Source: Achromobacter xylosoxidans (GTDB lineage Bacteria > Pseudomonadota > Gammaproteobacteria > Burkholderiales > Burkholderiaceae_B). From it: a DNA stretch of 64,000 nt. A program made the translations under genes and the position numbers. The stretch is taken from positions 1 to 64,000 of the forward strand of contig NZ_MTLG01000081.1 of assembly GCF_002192695.1 (NCBI RefSeq), in the 5' to 3' direction. Shown here piece by piece: positions 37,108 through 46,784 of this stretch; the stretch's first letter is position 1; the number at the start of each line of letters is the position of its first letter. Under the pieces are notes generated by a model. It saw only the letters and a program-made list of their open reading frames with translations, made no database searches and had not been told where the DNA came from.

Positions 37108-38118
37108 TCAGGCAAAGGCCTGGATGACGCGGGGAGCGATTTGGTCCAATGGGCTGATTTCCACGGCCGCCTGCATGGCCGCCGCGGCCTTGGGCATGCC
37201 GTAGACGGCGCTGCTGGCCTGGTCCTGCGCGATTGTCAGGTAGCCGCGCTCGCGCAGCGCCTTCAGCCCGCGCGCGCCGTCCTGGCCCATGCCCGTCAGC
37301 AGCACGCCGACGGCCGAGCCGCGCCAGTGCTGCGCCACGCTATGGAAAAAAACATCGATGGAAGGCCGGTACAGGCTTTCCTTGGGGGTTTCGGTGTAGC
37401 GCAGCGTGCCGTCGGCCAGCATGTGCAGGTGGTCGCCCGTGCCGGCCAGCAGTATCTGGCCGGGCTCGGGCCATTCGCCCTCGCGCACCAGTCTTACGGG
37501 CAGCGGCGCCTGTTCATTGAGCCAGTCCGCCATGCCCGCGGCAAACGAGGCGTCGACGTGCTGCACCAGCACGATGCCGGCGGGGAATCCCGGCGGTATG
37601 CCCTTCAGCAGTTGCGCCAGGGCCGGCGGGCCGCCGGCCGAGGCGCCGATGACCAGGAGGCGCTTGGCGTCGGCCTGCTGCATGGGCCGGGCCACCGGCG
37701 TAAGCGCGGGCCGCTTGCCGTAGCGGCCGATCAGCCAGCCGACGTTGCGTATCTTGCGCAGCAATGGCGCCGCCGCCGCCCGCATGTCCGCGCCGCCGAT
37801 CACCGGCGTATCGGCCGCGTCCAGCGCCCCGTGGCCCATGGCGTCGAACACGCGCGAGGTGTGGCGCGCCACATCCGACGTGACCACCACGATCGCGCAA
37901 GGCGTTTCCGCCATGATGCGGCGCGTGGCTTCGACCCCGTCCATGACCGGCATGATCAGGTCCATCAGCACCACGTCCGGTCGGTCGCGGGCGCACTGGT
38001 CCACGGCCTCCTGGCCGTTGGCCGCGGTCCAGGCCAACTCCAGCCCCGGCTCCAGCGCGATCGCGCGCCGCAGCACTTCCACCGCCATCGGCATGTCGTT
38101 GACGATTCCGACTCTCAC
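37108..38118 (-). CDS. wspF: WspF: CheB-type methylesterase
   Basis: A 336-residue receptor-demethylating response regulator that resets the WspA signal; loss of WspF in Pseudomonas locks WspR on. The receiver domain comes first ([13 protein letters not shown], Asp53), then the linker and CheB catalytic domain with the Ser in [14 protein letters not shown], His in [17 protein letters not shown] and Asp in [12 protein letters not shown]. All three catalytic residues are present. The start overlaps the wspE stop (ATGA). Confidence 0.95.
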   Translation of the reverse strand: MRVGIVNDMPMAVEVLRRAIALEPGLELAWTAANGQEAVDQCARDRPDVVLMDLIMPVMDGVEATRRIMAETPCAIVVVTSDVARHTSRVFDAMGHGALDAADTPVIGGADMRAAAAPLLRKIRNVGWLIGRYGKRPALTPVARPMQQADAKRLLVIGASAGGPPALAQLLKGIPPGFPAGIVLVQHVDASFAAGMADWLNEQAPLPVRLVREGEWPEPGQILLAGTGDHLHMLADGTLRYTETPKESLYRPSIDVFFHSVAQHWRGSAVGVLLTGMGQDGARGLKALRERGYLTIAQDQASSAVYGMPKAAAAMQAAVEISPLDQIAPRVIQAFA

Positions 38119-40364
38119 GTGCGCGCCTTTCCGATCAGGTCTTCCACGGCGTCGAGCAGCGCATCATCATGGAAGCTGCCCTTGGCCAGATAATAGTCGG
38201 CGCCGGCGTCCAGCCCGCGCCTGCGGTCTTCTTCCCTATCCTTGTACGACACCACCATCACCGGCAGGCCCTGCAGCTTGGGATCGGCCTTGATGCGCGA
38301 CACCAGCTCGATGCCGTCCATGCGCGGCATGTCCACATCGGTCACGACCAGGTCGAAAGCCTCGCTGCGCAACATGTTCCAGCCGTCCATGCCGTCCACC
38401 GCCACGGCCACGTCGAAACCGCGGTTCAACAGCAGCTTGCGCTCCAGCTCGCGCACCGTGAGCGAGTCGTCCACCACCAGCACGCGCTTGCGGCGGCGGG
38501 CCTGTTCGGCCGCGCCCGCGCCGTCCACCCGCGTCAGTTGGCCGCCTTGCACGAGCTTCTGCACCGACACCAGCATGTCTTCCACGTCCAGGATCAATAG
38601 CGGCGTGCCGTCGTCCATCAAGGCGCCCGCCATCACGTCCTGCACCTTGCCCAGCCGCGGGTCCAGCGGCTGCACCACCAGCGTGCGCTCGCCCACGTAA
38701 CGGTCCACGGCGATGCCGTAGAGCCGGTCGTGGTCGCCCACCAGCACCACGCACACCGTCTCGGCCGCGGGCGCGGCGCCGCCCGCGCGCAGGATCTGGC
38801 GCGCGGAAACGAGCCCGATCTGACGGTCCATGAAGCGGAAATGCTGGTGCCCTTCGAGCTGCTCGATGTCCTCGGCGCGCACTTGCAGCGCATGGTTGAC
38901 GTAGGCCAGCGGAAACGCGTAGATCTCCTCCTGCACCTCGACCAGCAGGCTGCGCACCACCGACAGCGACAAGGGCATTTCCAGCATGAAACGGGTGCCC
39001 TGCCCCGTCTGCTGCTGGATGCGCACCGCGCCGCGCAACTGACGCACCATGGTCTGCACCACGTCCAGCCCCACGCCGCGCCCCGAGATCTCGGTAACCT
39101 CGCCGCGCGTGCTGAAGCCCGACAGGAACAGGAACTCCAGCAGCTCGGCCTCGGTCAGCCGGGCCGCCGTTTCCGCGCTGGCCAGCTTGCGCTGCACCAC
39201 TTCCACGCGCAGCCGGTCCAGCGATATGCCGGCGCCGTCGTCCGTGAGTTCGATCAGCAGCATGCCGGCCGCATGGCGCGCCGACAGCCGGATACGGCCT
39301 TCAGCCGGCTTGCCGGCCGCCAGACGGTCCTGCGGCATCTCGATGCCATGGTCCACCGCGTTGCGCAGCAGATGCATCAGCGGCGCATCCAGCTTTTCCA
39401 GGATGTCGCGATCCACCTGAGTGGACTCGCCCTCGATCTCCAACCGTACCTGCTTGCCCAAGGCGCGGCCGACGTCGCGCACCATGCGCGCCATGCCGCC
39501 CACGCCGTCGCCGAAGGGCCGCATGCGGCAGGCCAGCGCGGTGTCGTACAGGCGCTGGGCCAGATGGCCCATGCGCCAGCCGAATTCGTCGACCTCGCTG
39601 GTGCGTTGCGCCAGTTCCTGCTGGCATTGCTCGACGATGCGCAGGGCGTCGTCCAGCGCGGCCTGCGCCTGAGCGTCCAGCGCCTGGCCGGCCAGGGCCG
39701 CGCGCACGCCGTCCAGCGCCTGGAGCGCGCCCGCCTGCGTGCGCTTCAGGCGCAGCATGGATGCGCCGAAGGGCCCGATCCAGTGGGACTCCACCAACGT
39801 CTCGCTGGACAGGCCCAGCAATTTGTTGAGCGTGTCGGCCGTCACGCGCAGCACGCGCTCGCCCTCGCCCAGCCCGGCGTCCGAGCTGCGCCGCTGCGGC
39901 GCGGGGGCCGGCGCCTCGTCCATGACGGGCATCGGCGGCAGGAAATCGGCGGGCTTGGCGGCGGGCTTGGCGGCCGGCGGCGCATGCGGCGCATTGCTCA
40001 GCCGCGCCACCAGCTCGTCGATCTCGCCGCCCAGCTCCGCGCCCGGCGTCGCCACGCGCTGCAACAGGTCGGCGCCCATCAGCAAGGCGTCGATGTCCGC
40101 CGCCTGCAGCCGCAGCCGCCCTTCGCGCGCTTCGACCAGGCAATCTTCCATGGCATGCGCGATGCGCACCGCGGGATGCAGGTCGACGATGCGGGCCGCG
40201 CCCTTGAGCGAATGCGCCGCCCGCATGCAGGCCTCGAGCTGGGGCGCGGACGTGGGATCGTGCTCCAACGCCAGCAGGCCCTTGTTCAGCACCTCCACCT
40301 GGGTGCGGGTCTCGAGCTGGAACAATTCCAGAAGCGAAGCGTCGCGCATCTGTTCCGGATTCAC
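38115..40364 (-). CDS. wspE: WspE: hybrid CheA histidine kinase with receiver domain
   Basis: A 749-residue kinase that phosphorylates WspR and WspF. Domains in order: Hpt (RAAHSLKGAAR, His51), a proline/alanine-rich linker, dimerisation region, HATPase (HLLRNAVDHGIEMP; LTDDGAGI; ISGRGVGLDVV), CheW-like regulatory domain, and a C-terminal receiver (VLVVDDSLTVRE; VVTDVDMPRMDG near residue 674). There is no separate CheY-docking P2 domain, as expected for Wsp-type kinases. Overlaps of four bases with both wspD and wspF point to tight translational coupling. Confidence 0.95.
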   Translation of the reverse strand: MNPEQMRDASLLELFQLETRTQVEVLNKGLLALEHDPTSAPQLEACMRAAHSLKGAARIVDLHPAVRIAHAMEDCLVEAREGRLRLQAADIDALLMGADLLQRVATPGAELGGEIDELVARLSNAPHAPPAAKPAAKPADFLPPMPVMDEAPAPAPQRRSSDAGLGEGERVLRVTADTLNKLLGLSSETLVESHWIGPFGASMLRLKRTQAGALQALDGVRAALAGQALDAQAQAALDDALRIVEQCQQELAQRTSEVDEFGWRMGHLAQRLYDTALACRMRPFGDGVGGMARMVRDVGRALGKQVRLEIEGESTQVDRDILEKLDAPLMHLLRNAVDHGIEMPQDRLAAGKPAEGRIRLSARHAAGMLLIELTDDGAGISLDRLRVEVVQRKLASAETAARLTEAELLEFLFLSGFSTRGEVTEISGRGVGLDVVQTMVRQLRGAVRIQQQTGQGTRFMLEMPLSLSVVRSLLVEVQEEIYAFPLAYVNHALQVRAEDIEQLEGHQHFRFMDRQIGLVSARQILRAGGAAPAAETVCVVLVGDHDRLYGIAVDRYVGERTLVVQPLDPRLGKVQDVMAGALMDDGTPLLILDVEDMLVSVQKLVQGGQLTRVDGAGAAEQARRRKRVLVVDDSLTVRELERKLLLNRGFDVAVAVDGMDGWNMLRSEAFDLVVTDVDMPRMDGIELVSRIKADPKLQGLPVMVVSYKDREEDRRRGLDAGADYYLAKGSFHDDALLDAVEDLIGKART

Positions 40365-41026
40365 GCCAGGCTCCGTTCCAAGGCTTGCATCAGCAAGGTT
40401 TCATCCAATACGCCCACCGCGCGGCCGCCGCAGCGGGCCACGCCGCGCGAATACTTGAGGCTGGCGCCCTCCACGGTCGCGGGCAGGGACTCCAGCCTGT
40501 CCAGGTCCACGGCGTGTATGCCTTCGACTTCATCCACCGGCACCACCACCGCGCGGCCCGCGCCGCCCACGATCAGCATGCGCGCCGTGGCGGGGCGCTC
40601 GCGCGCATCCGCCATGGCAGCCTCCAGGCCGAGCAGGCGCGCCAAGGATACGCACACCGTCAGCGAGCCGCGCACATTGGTCACGCCCAGCATCGCCGGA
40701 TCGCGGCGGTGCGGCAGGCTCAGGATACTGCGGGTGCCGGCCACTTCGTCCAGGGACCGGGTCGACAGGCCCAGCCATTCACGGTTCACGCGGAACACCA
40801 GCAGCGACGACAGGTTGGCGCGATCCTCCGCAGCCGCGCCAGCATCCCCTCGCTCTTCCATTTGCGGCGGCAGACGGTCAAGAATGCGCTTGGCCGCCGC
40901 GGCGTACACCGGACAGTTGCGGCAGTGCACGTGATCGGCCAACTGCGCGCAGCTCTTGTCGCCGCGGATGCCGATGCGGTTCCAGCAATCGTCCACGTCG
41001 GACAGCGCGCCCATCGCTTCATCCAC
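40361..41026 (-). CDS. wspD: WspD: CheW-like coupling protein
   Basis: A 221-residue adaptor that links receptor WspA with kinase WspE. It starts with a Wsp-specific segment containing a Cys-rich patch (CAQLADHVHCRNCPVYAAAA) and continues with a CheW fold (LLVFRVNREWLGLSTRSLDEV; HRRDPAMLGVTNVRGSLTVC; AVVVPVDEVEGIH). The GTG at 41026 is preferred because GGGGAGG lies 6 bases upstream and it overlaps the wspC stop; an ATG at 41014 is the alternative. The three-Cys patch is typical of WspD, and its role is not known to me. Confidence 0.9.
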   Translation of the reverse strand: MDEAMGALSDVDDCWNRIGIRGDKSCAQLADHVHCRNCPVYAAAAKRILDRLPPQMEERGDAGAAAEDRANLSSLLVFRVNREWLGLSTRSLDEVAGTRSILSLPHRRDPAMLGVTNVRGSLTVCVSLARLLGLEAAMADARERPATARMLIVGGAGRAVVVPVDEVEGIHAVDLDRLESLPATVEGASLKYSRGVARCGGRAVGVLDETLLMQALERSLA

Positions 41027-42281
41027 GTTGCGCCTCCCCGCGCGCCGCGCGCGCCTGCAGGCGGCGGGCCGCTTCGTGATCGCCGTCCGACGCCACCAGC
41101 GCGGCGAGGTGCAACAAGGCTTCGCGGTGGGTCGGATCCAGGTACAGCGCCTTGCGGTAGGCGGCCTGCGCCTGCCGCGCATCGCCCGCCGCGTCCTGCA
41201 GCAGGCCTTGCAGATACAGCGCCTCGGCGCTGGCGCCGTGGCGGTCGATATGCGCGCGGCACTGCGCCATGGCGTCCTGCACCCGGCCTTGGTCAGCCAG
41301 GGCGGCGATATGGCGCAAGGAGACGTCCACGCCGCCCTGCCCGGCCGGCGCCGCGGGCGCGGGGGCATGCGGCAGGGGCAGCCCCGCCGCGGGCGCCTGG
41401 GCCAGCGGCCGCCTCGGCGGCGTCCAGCTGTGCACGATGGGCCGCGCCGCCGGCGGCGCGGCCGGCGCGGCAGGCGGCGGCAGCGGCTTGGCCAGGAAGG
41501 CGAACGAGCGCGCCATCGGCACCGCGGGCAGCCTGCGGCCGGTCAGCAACGTGGTTTCGGCGGGGCCGACGAAGAGCACGCCGTCCTCGCGGGTGAAGCT
41601 GCGCAGCACCTGCACCGCGCGCGCCTGCGTCGCCGCATCGAAGTAGATGAGCAGGTTGCGGCAGAACACGAAGTCATAGGGCGCCACCCCGGCCAGCAGA
41701 TCGGGATCGAACAGATTGCCCGGCTGGAACCGCACCCGCGCCGCCACGTGGGCGGCCAGTTGATGGCCGTCAGCGCTCTCGGAAAAATAGCGGTCGCGAT
41801 AGCCCAGGTCATCGCCGCGGAAGGAATTGCGCCCGTACAGCGCGCGCCGGGCAAATTCGACCATGCGCACGCTGATGTCGAAGGCGTCGATCTGGAAGCG
41901 TTCGGCGGGCACGCCGGCGTCCAGCAAGGCCATGGCGATGGAGTACGGCTCTTCGCCGCTGGAACATGGCACGCTCAGCACGCGCAGCACGCGGCCTTCC
42001 GCGGCCGCGCCATTGAGCCGCTCGCGCGCCAGCGCGGCCATGGCCGCCTGCGATTCGGGGTAACGGAAGAACCAGGTCTCCGGCACGATGACCGCTTCGA
42101 TCAGCTGCTGCATCTCGGCGGGCGAGGCCTGCACCTGCCACAGATAGTCCTGCTCGTCGGCGACGCCGGCCATGCCCATCCTGCGGCGCACCGCGCGCTC
42201 CACGGCGGCCTTGCCGATGGAGCCGCTGTCCAGGCCCATGCGCCGCTTGAGCAGGGCGCTGAACTCGTCGATCAGTATCAT
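41019..42281 (-). CDS. wspC: WspC: CheR-type methyltransferase with TPR tail
   Basis: A 420-residue SAM-dependent methyltransferase that methylates WspA glutamates. The N-terminal helical CheR-N part is followed by the SAM-binding core (VLSVPCSSGEEPYSIAMALL; FDFVFCRNLLIYFD-like segment YDFVFCRNLLIYF). After about residue 275 an Ala/Pro-rich linker joins a TPR-like region (ALYLQGLLQDAAGDARQAQA; YRKALYLDPTHREALLHLA). The TPR tail is characteristic of WspC as against CheR. It overlaps wspB and wspD. Confidence 0.94.
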   Translation of the reverse strand: MILIDEFSALLKRRMGLDSGSIGKAAVERAVRRRMGMAGVADEQDYLWQVQASPAEMQQLIEAVIVPETWFFRYPESQAAMAALARERLNGAAAEGRVLRVLSVPCSSGEEPYSIAMALLDAGVPAERFQIDAFDISVRMVEFARRALYGRNSFRGDDLGYRDRYFSESADGHQLAAHVAARVRFQPGNLFDPDLLAGVAPYDFVFCRNLLIYFDAATQARAVQVLRSFTREDGVLFVGPAETTLLTGRRLPAVPMARSFAFLAKPLPPPAAPAAPPAARPIVHSWTPPRRPLAQAPAAGLPLPHAPAPAAPAGQGGVDVSLRHIAALADQGRVQDAMAQCRAHIDRHGASAEALYLQGLLQDAAGDARQAQAAYRKALYLDPTHREALLHLAALVASDGDHEAARRLQARAARGEAQRG

Positions 42282-42811
42282 GGCCGCGCCTCGCTCGCCG
42301 CGCCTGCGGCATCCACCGGAAACAGCAAGGCCCGCACCGGCGCGGGCAACAGGTCATCGACATTGACAGCCTGCACCATGCCGCCGGTATCGCCGAGCAC
42401 CGCGCCCAGATAACGCGCGCCCGGATTGTCCAGGCCGCCCGACTGGAACGCGGCGGGATCGTAGTGCACGGTTTCGGTGGCCTGCTCCAGGATCAGCCCC
42501 AGCAAATGCTCGGGCCGGTCCGGCCCCACCCGGTAGCGCACCAGGGCCAGGCGGGTGCTGGTCACGGCCGCGGCCGCGCCGCCGCCCGCCAGCGCGCACA
42601 TGTCAATGACGGGGATGGCCACGCCGCGGCGCTCCATCACGCCCGCCACCCAGGCCGGCGCGCCCGGCACCTGCTTGAACTCGCGCAGGCCCAGCACCTC
42701 GGCGATGTCTCTTGCGTCCAGCGCATAGCGGTCGCCGCCGATGCGGAACAGCAGATACAGCCGGCGTCCGGCCGCAGCAGAGGAAGCGCGCTCCGCCATG
42801 GCAGCCATCAC
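42278..42811 (-). CDS. wspB: WspB: CheW-like coupling protein
   Basis: A 177-residue scaffold protein with a single CheW domain: [42 protein letters not shown] and VIDMCALAG are in place. It links WspA and WspE at the receptor cluster. Its start overlaps the wspA stop and its stop overlaps the wspC start. Confidence 0.93.
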   Translation of the reverse strand: MMAAMAERASSAAAGRRLYLLFRIGGDRYALDARDIAEVLGLREFKQVPGAPAWVAGVMERRGVAIPVIDMCALAGGGAAAAVTSTRLALVRYRVGPDRPEHLLGLILEQATETVHYDPAAFQSGGLDNPGARYLGAVLGDTGGMVQAVNVDDLLPAPVRALLFPVDAAGAASEARP

Positions 42812-44427
42812 ACCTTGAAGCGCGACACGCCGCTGCGCAGGTCGTTGGCCACCAGCGTCAACTCTTCGATCGCCAGCGTGGACTGGCGCAGCGATTCCAC
42901 GGTCTGCTGGGCGGCGTCGCTCAGCTGCTGCAGGGCCTGGTTGATCTGTTCGGCGCCGGTGGCCTGCGCCTGCATGCCTTCGTTGACCATCTGCACGCGC
43001 GGCGCCAGCGTCTGCACCTGCTGGATGATCTGCGACAGCTGGTCGCCCACCTGCTGCATGTCGGCCATGCCTCGCCGCACTTCCTCGGAAAACTTGTCCA
43101 TGCCCATGACGCCGGCCGACACCGACGACTGGATCTCGCGCACCATCTGCTCGATGTCGTAGGTGGCGACGGCGGTCTGGTCCGCCAGCCGGCGGATCTC
43201 GGTGGCCACCACCACGAAGCCGCGGCCGTATTCGCCCGCCTTCTCGGCCTCTATCGCCGCGTTCAACGACAACAGGTTGGTTTGGTCAGCCACCTTCGTG
43301 ATCGTGGTAACCACCTGTGTGATGTTGCCGGCCTTCTCGTTCAGGATCGCCAGCTTGGCATTGACCGAGCCTGCCGCGCCCACCACGTTGCGCATGGTGT
43401 CCTCCATGCGCGCCAGGCCCACCTGGCCGCTGCCCGCCAGCGCCGCGGTCTGCTCCGCCGCGCCGGAAACTTCGGCCATGGTGCGCACCAGCTCGCGCGA
43501 GGTGGCGGAAATTTCGCGCGAAGTCACGCCGATCTCGGTCGTGGTGGCGGCGACTTCGGAGGCCGTGGCCTGCTGCTGCTTGGAGGTGGCCGCGATCTCG
43601 GTCACGGAAGTCGCCACCTGCACCGCCGAGCGCTGCGTCTTGCCAACCAGACCGGTCAGCTCGTCCACCATGCCATTGAAGCCGGTTTCGATGGCGTTGA
43701 ATTCGTCCTTGCGCGCCAGCGTCAGGCGTCGCGTCAGATCACCGCCCCCGGTGGCTTCCAGCGTCTTGACGATGGCGCGCATGGGGTTGGCGATGGCGCG
43801 CATCAGCAGGATGCCGCAGATGATGGCGGCCACGATCGCCAGGCCCAGCGACAGCAGCATGCGCGTTTCGGCGCTGTTCACCGATTGCTTGATGGCGACA
43901 GCCGCTTCGTCGGCCTGCTTCTTGTTTTCCAGCACCATCCTGGCCAGGATGTCGCGGCCCTTGTAGAACGCCGGCCTCAGTTCCGCCTTGATCAGCGCCT
44001 GCGCCCGCACCGGGTCCGCCAGCGTGGCGGGCGCAAGAATATTGGCGCGGATGCGCTTGTAGTCCTGCAGTTCCTTTTCGAACTCATTGAACATCTGGCG
44101 GTCGTCTTCGCGCGCGATGGTGCGGCGATATTGCTCGGTATGGTCCGCCAACAGCTTGTCGGTCTCGGGCAGTCCCGCCAGGACGCTGCTGCGTTCCTGG
44201 TCCGTTTCCATGTTGAAGGCGTCCTGCACCAGCACGAAGCCGGCAAACCAGGAGGCGCGGATCGAGGTGCTGTAGTAGATGCCGGGCACGGCATCGTTGT
44301 TGATCAGCTCGACCTCCGACTCGATGACCAGCAGGCGCCGGTAATCCATCACCACCATCAACGCCATGATGGCCAGGATCGCCAGGAAGCTGGCCAGGAT
44401 GCGCTGGCGTAGTGTCAGATTCTTCAT
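42808..44427 (-). CDS. wspA: WspA: surface-sensing methyl-accepting chemoreceptor
   Basis: A 539-residue transmembrane receptor. TM1 (residues about 9-27) precedes a roughly 165-residue four-helix-bundle periplasmic domain, TM2 (about 190-212), a HAMP domain ([20 protein letters not shown]) and a long cytoplasmic signalling coil whose hairpin tip reads [20 protein letters not shown]. WspA responds to surface contact or membrane stress in Pseudomonas, not to a soluble attractant. The first gene of the seven-gene operon, so the operon promoter should lie in 44428-44610. Confidence 0.95.
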   Translation of the reverse strand: MKNLTLRQRILASFLAILAIMALMVVMDYRRLLVIESEVELINNDAVPGIYYSTSIRASWFAGFVLVQDAFNMETDQERSSVLAGLPETDKLLADHTEQYRRTIAREDDRQMFNEFEKELQDYKRIRANILAPATLADPVRAQALIKAELRPAFYKGRDILARMVLENKKQADEAAVAIKQSVNSAETRMLLSLGLAIVAAIICGILLMRAIANPMRAIVKTLEATGGGDLTRRLTLARKDEFNAIETGFNGMVDELTGLVGKTQRSAVQVATSVTEIAATSKQQQATASEVAATTTEIGVTSREISATSRELVRTMAEVSGAAEQTAALAGSGQVGLARMEDTMRNVVGAAGSVNAKLAILNEKAGNITQVVTTITKVADQTNLLSLNAAIEAEKAGEYGRGFVVVATEIRRLADQTAVATYDIEQMVREIQSSVSAGVMGMDKFSEEVRRGMADMQQVGDQLSQIIQQVQTLAPRVQMVNEGMQAQATGAEQINQALQQLSDAAQQTVESLRQSTLAIEELTLVANDLRSGVSRFKV

Positions 44428-44611
44428 GCCGGGAAACCTCTATGCAAAGTCAACTCGTCGATTGAACCGAAATATTCTGGAACAGAACCGGGGACACAAG
44501 GCTGTCCATTTATTACGGGATGTTGTGAGTTGGTTGACAATTATTGCAAAGGCAAACGCCCGGAGCCACGGAAAACGCTGAATTTGCGGGAAATATGGCA
44601 GTTTGCGTCGG
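44428..44611 (-). promoter_or_regulatory. Upstream region of the wsp operon
   Basis: An AT-richer 180-base interval before wspA. Reading the minus strand, a TTGTCA followed after about 17-19 bases by GTAATA/TAATAA could be a sigma-70 promoter (near 44515-44545), and TTGACT lies close to wspA. Neither is strong, so I only mark the region. Confidence 0.3.
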
Positions 44612-44640
44612 AAAAAAGCAAAGCCCTCTTACAAGGGCTT
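44612..44640 (-). terminator. Rho-independent terminator of the amidase gene
   Basis: On the minus strand AAGCCCT-N6-AGGGCTT is followed by TGCTTTTTTC. It begins about 35 bases past the amidase stop and insulates the wsp operon from it. Confidence 0.85.
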
Positions 44641-44675
44641 GTCTTTTCCCGCAACAATGCGTACCGGACCCGTTT

Positions 44676-46157
44676 TCAGGCTGTTGCGCCCCAAAGCGCC
44701 GCGGGCGGCCGGGATTCCACCCAGTCTTGCGCCTGCCCGTAGGCGTGCGCCAGCTGCAGCACGGCCAGGTCGGCCTGCGGCGGTCCGATCAACTGCATGC
44801 CCATGGGCAGCCCGGCGGCGCTAAATCCCACCGGCACGCTGATCACCGGGCAGCCCGCCAGCGTCCAGGGCGTGACGGTTTCCATCCAGCGGTGGTAGGT
44901 GTCCATGGGACGCCCGGCGATCTCCTTGGGCCAGTCCAGCGCCGCATCGAACGGAAACACCTGGGCCGACGGCACCGCCAGGTAGTCCACGTCGTCGAAC
45001 ATGCGCTGCACGGTCTGGTACCAGGCGCTGCGCTCTTCGGTGGCCTGATAGACCTGCCGGGCCGTCATGCCTTCCAGGCCCTCGACCTCCCAGATCACCG
45101 CCGGCTTCACCAGCTTGCGCGTTTCGGGGTTATGGACCAGGGGATGGAGCTGTCCGCCCACCATCAGATGGCGGTGGGCCAGCCAGATCCGCCAGAGGCG
45201 TTCGCCGGCGAATGGCACCTGGTAATCGACCGCCTCGCAGCCGGTCTGCGCCAGGCCGGCCAAGGCCTGCTCGCAGAGTTCCAGGATGCCCGCCTCCATC
45301 GGCAGATAGCCGTTCCAGTCGCCCAGCCAGCCTACGCGCTTGCCGCGCAGGTCGGCGTCCAGCGGCTGGGCGAACTGGGCGGGGTCGCCGGTCAGGGACA
45401 GCGGCGCGCGCTTGTCCGGGCCAGCCATCACCGACAGCAGCATGGCCACGTCGCGCGGCGTACGGCCCATCGGCCCTTCATAGGCCAGCTGTTTGAGGAA
45501 CACCTCGGTCGACGGCCCGTAGGGCACGCGGCCGGCGGACGGGCGCATGCCGTAGACGTTGCAGAACGCTGCGGGATTGCGCAACGAACCGCCGAAATCG
45601 CTGCCGTCCGCCACCGGCAGCATGCGGGCAGCCAAGGCCGCCGCCGCGCCGCCGCTGCTGCCGCCCGCGGTCCGGGACGGATCGTAGGGGTTGCCGGTGG
45701 CGCCATACACCTGGTTGTAGGTGTGCGAGCCCAGGCCGAACTCCGGCACATTGCTGCGGCCGATGAAAATGGCGCCGGACGCGCGCATGCGCTCGATGAT
45801 GATGGAGTCGTGCGCCGTGACCTGGTCCTTGTAGACCAGCGAGCCCATCGACGTGACCATGCCGCGCACCGCGGTCAGGTCCTTGGGCGCCTGCGGCATG
45901 CCATGCAGCCAACCCAGCCACTGGCCCGCCGCCAGTTGGGCGTCGCGCTCGTCGGCCTCGCGCAGCAGCTCGTCGCTGTCGCGCCGGGCGACGATGGCAT
46001 TGAGCTTGGGATTGACCCGGTCGATGTGCGCCAGATAGGCCGCCATGACCTCGCGGCAGGACACCTGGCGCCGCCGGATCGCCTCGGACAGCGCGTGGGC
46101 GGGCATGGCCACGATGTCATTCAATGGGGCGGCGGCGGCCGGGGCGGCAATGGTCAT
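44676..46157 (-). CDS. Amidase (amidase-signature family)
   Basis: A 493-residue amidase-signature hydrolase. The catalytic Lys is in PQAPKDLTAVRGM, the cis-Ser and nucleophile Ser in the segments TAGGSSGGAAAALAARMLPV and GSDFGGSLRNPAAF (near residues 165 and 189). This is the Ser-cisSer-Lys triad. The C-terminal GCPVISVPVGFSAAGLPMGM matches aliphatic or aryl amidases. The start has AAGGAG upstream. It is a single gene with its own terminator; the substrate is not evident. GatA is excluded by the absence of GatC/GatB neighbours. Confidence 0.9.
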   Translation of the reverse strand: MTIAAPAAAAPLNDIVAMPAHALSEAIRRRQVSCREVMAAYLAHIDRVNPKLNAIVARRDSDELLREADERDAQLAAGQWLGWLHGMPQAPKDLTAVRGMVTSMGSLVYKDQVTAHDSIIIERMRASGAIFIGRSNVPEFGLGSHTYNQVYGATGNPYDPSRTAGGSSGGAAAALAARMLPVADGSDFGGSLRNPAAFCNVYGMRPSAGRVPYGPSTEVFLKQLAYEGPMGRTPRDVAMLLSVMAGPDKRAPLSLTGDPAQFAQPLDADLRGKRVGWLGDWNGYLPMEAGILELCEQALAGLAQTGCEAVDYQVPFAGERLWRIWLAHRHLMVGGQLHPLVHNPETRKLVKPAVIWEVEGLEGMTARQVYQATEERSAWYQTVQRMFDDVDYLAVPSAQVFPFDAALDWPKEIAGRPMDTYHRWMETVTPWTLAGCPVISVPVGFSAAGLPMGMQLIGPPQADLAVLQLAHAYGQAQDWVESRPPAALWGATA

Positions 46158-46376
46158 GCGGGTCTCCTTGCGGCGCGCCTTCGGCTCGGGGCGCCTCTGT
46201 TCATATTGGTTGCGCGGGCCGGACGCCGGCCGCGCAGGCAGACAATACTACGCAAACCCCGGGCGCCGCGCTCGCGGCCCCGGCTGCCGATGCTGGCTAA
46301 AAAGCTTGCGCCAGATCAAACCGCAGACGGACTCGCCCGCCCTAAGATCGCCTTCCGCCCCCCCAAAGAGACGACC

Positions 46377-46784
46377 TTGACCTCAGACGAAGACATCTGC
46401 ACGGAAGCCGAAATCCGCGACCTGGTGCACACCTTCTACGGCAAGGCGCGCGCCGACGCGCAGCTGGGCCCGGTCTTCAACAGCCAGGTGCATGACTGGG
46501 ACGAGCATCTGGCCACCTTGTCCGATTTCTGGTCCGCCGTGCTGTTGGGCACGCGCCGCTTCACCGGCATGCCCATGCCCAAGCATGCCGCCATGCCGCA
46601 TCTCAGCGCGGAACTGTTCGAGCGCTGGCTGGCGCTGTGGCAGGAGACTACCGACGCCCTGCCCAACCGCGCCCTGGCCGACGCGGCGCAGGAAATGGCC
46701 AGGCGCATGGCGCGCAGCCTGTGGTACGGCTACCAGCTCAGCCGCGATCCCAGCCAGCCGCTGACCGAGCTGCGTCCGGCCTGA
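46377..46784 (+). CDS. Group III truncated haemoglobin
   Basis: A 135-residue small globin. Key features are EIRDLVHTFYGKARADAQLGPVF in helices A-C, DWDEHLATLSDFWSAVLLG, and the proximal-His region FTGMPMPKHAAMPHLSAELFERW. Group III members bind O2 or NO and are linked to microaerobic or nitrosative stress, but their role is poorly known. The TTG start at 46377 gives the usual family length with AAAGAG upstream; an ATG at 46290 would add 29 residues with no globin similarity. It is convergent with the helicase gene. Confidence 0.85.
   Translation: MTSDEDICTEAEIRDLVHTFYGKARADAQLGPVFNSQVHDWDEHLATLSDFWSAVLLGTRRFTGMPMPKHAAMPHLSAELFERWLALWQETTDALPNRALADAAQEMARRMARSLWYGYQLSRDPSQPLTELRPA

Noticed and set aside
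44544..46784. A 746-codon open frame on the plus strand ending in the haemoglobin
   Set aside because: Most of it is the complement of the amidase gene and reads as low-complexity His/Arg/Gln-rich protein. Only the last 135 codons match a globin, so a TTG start at 46377 was used instead.
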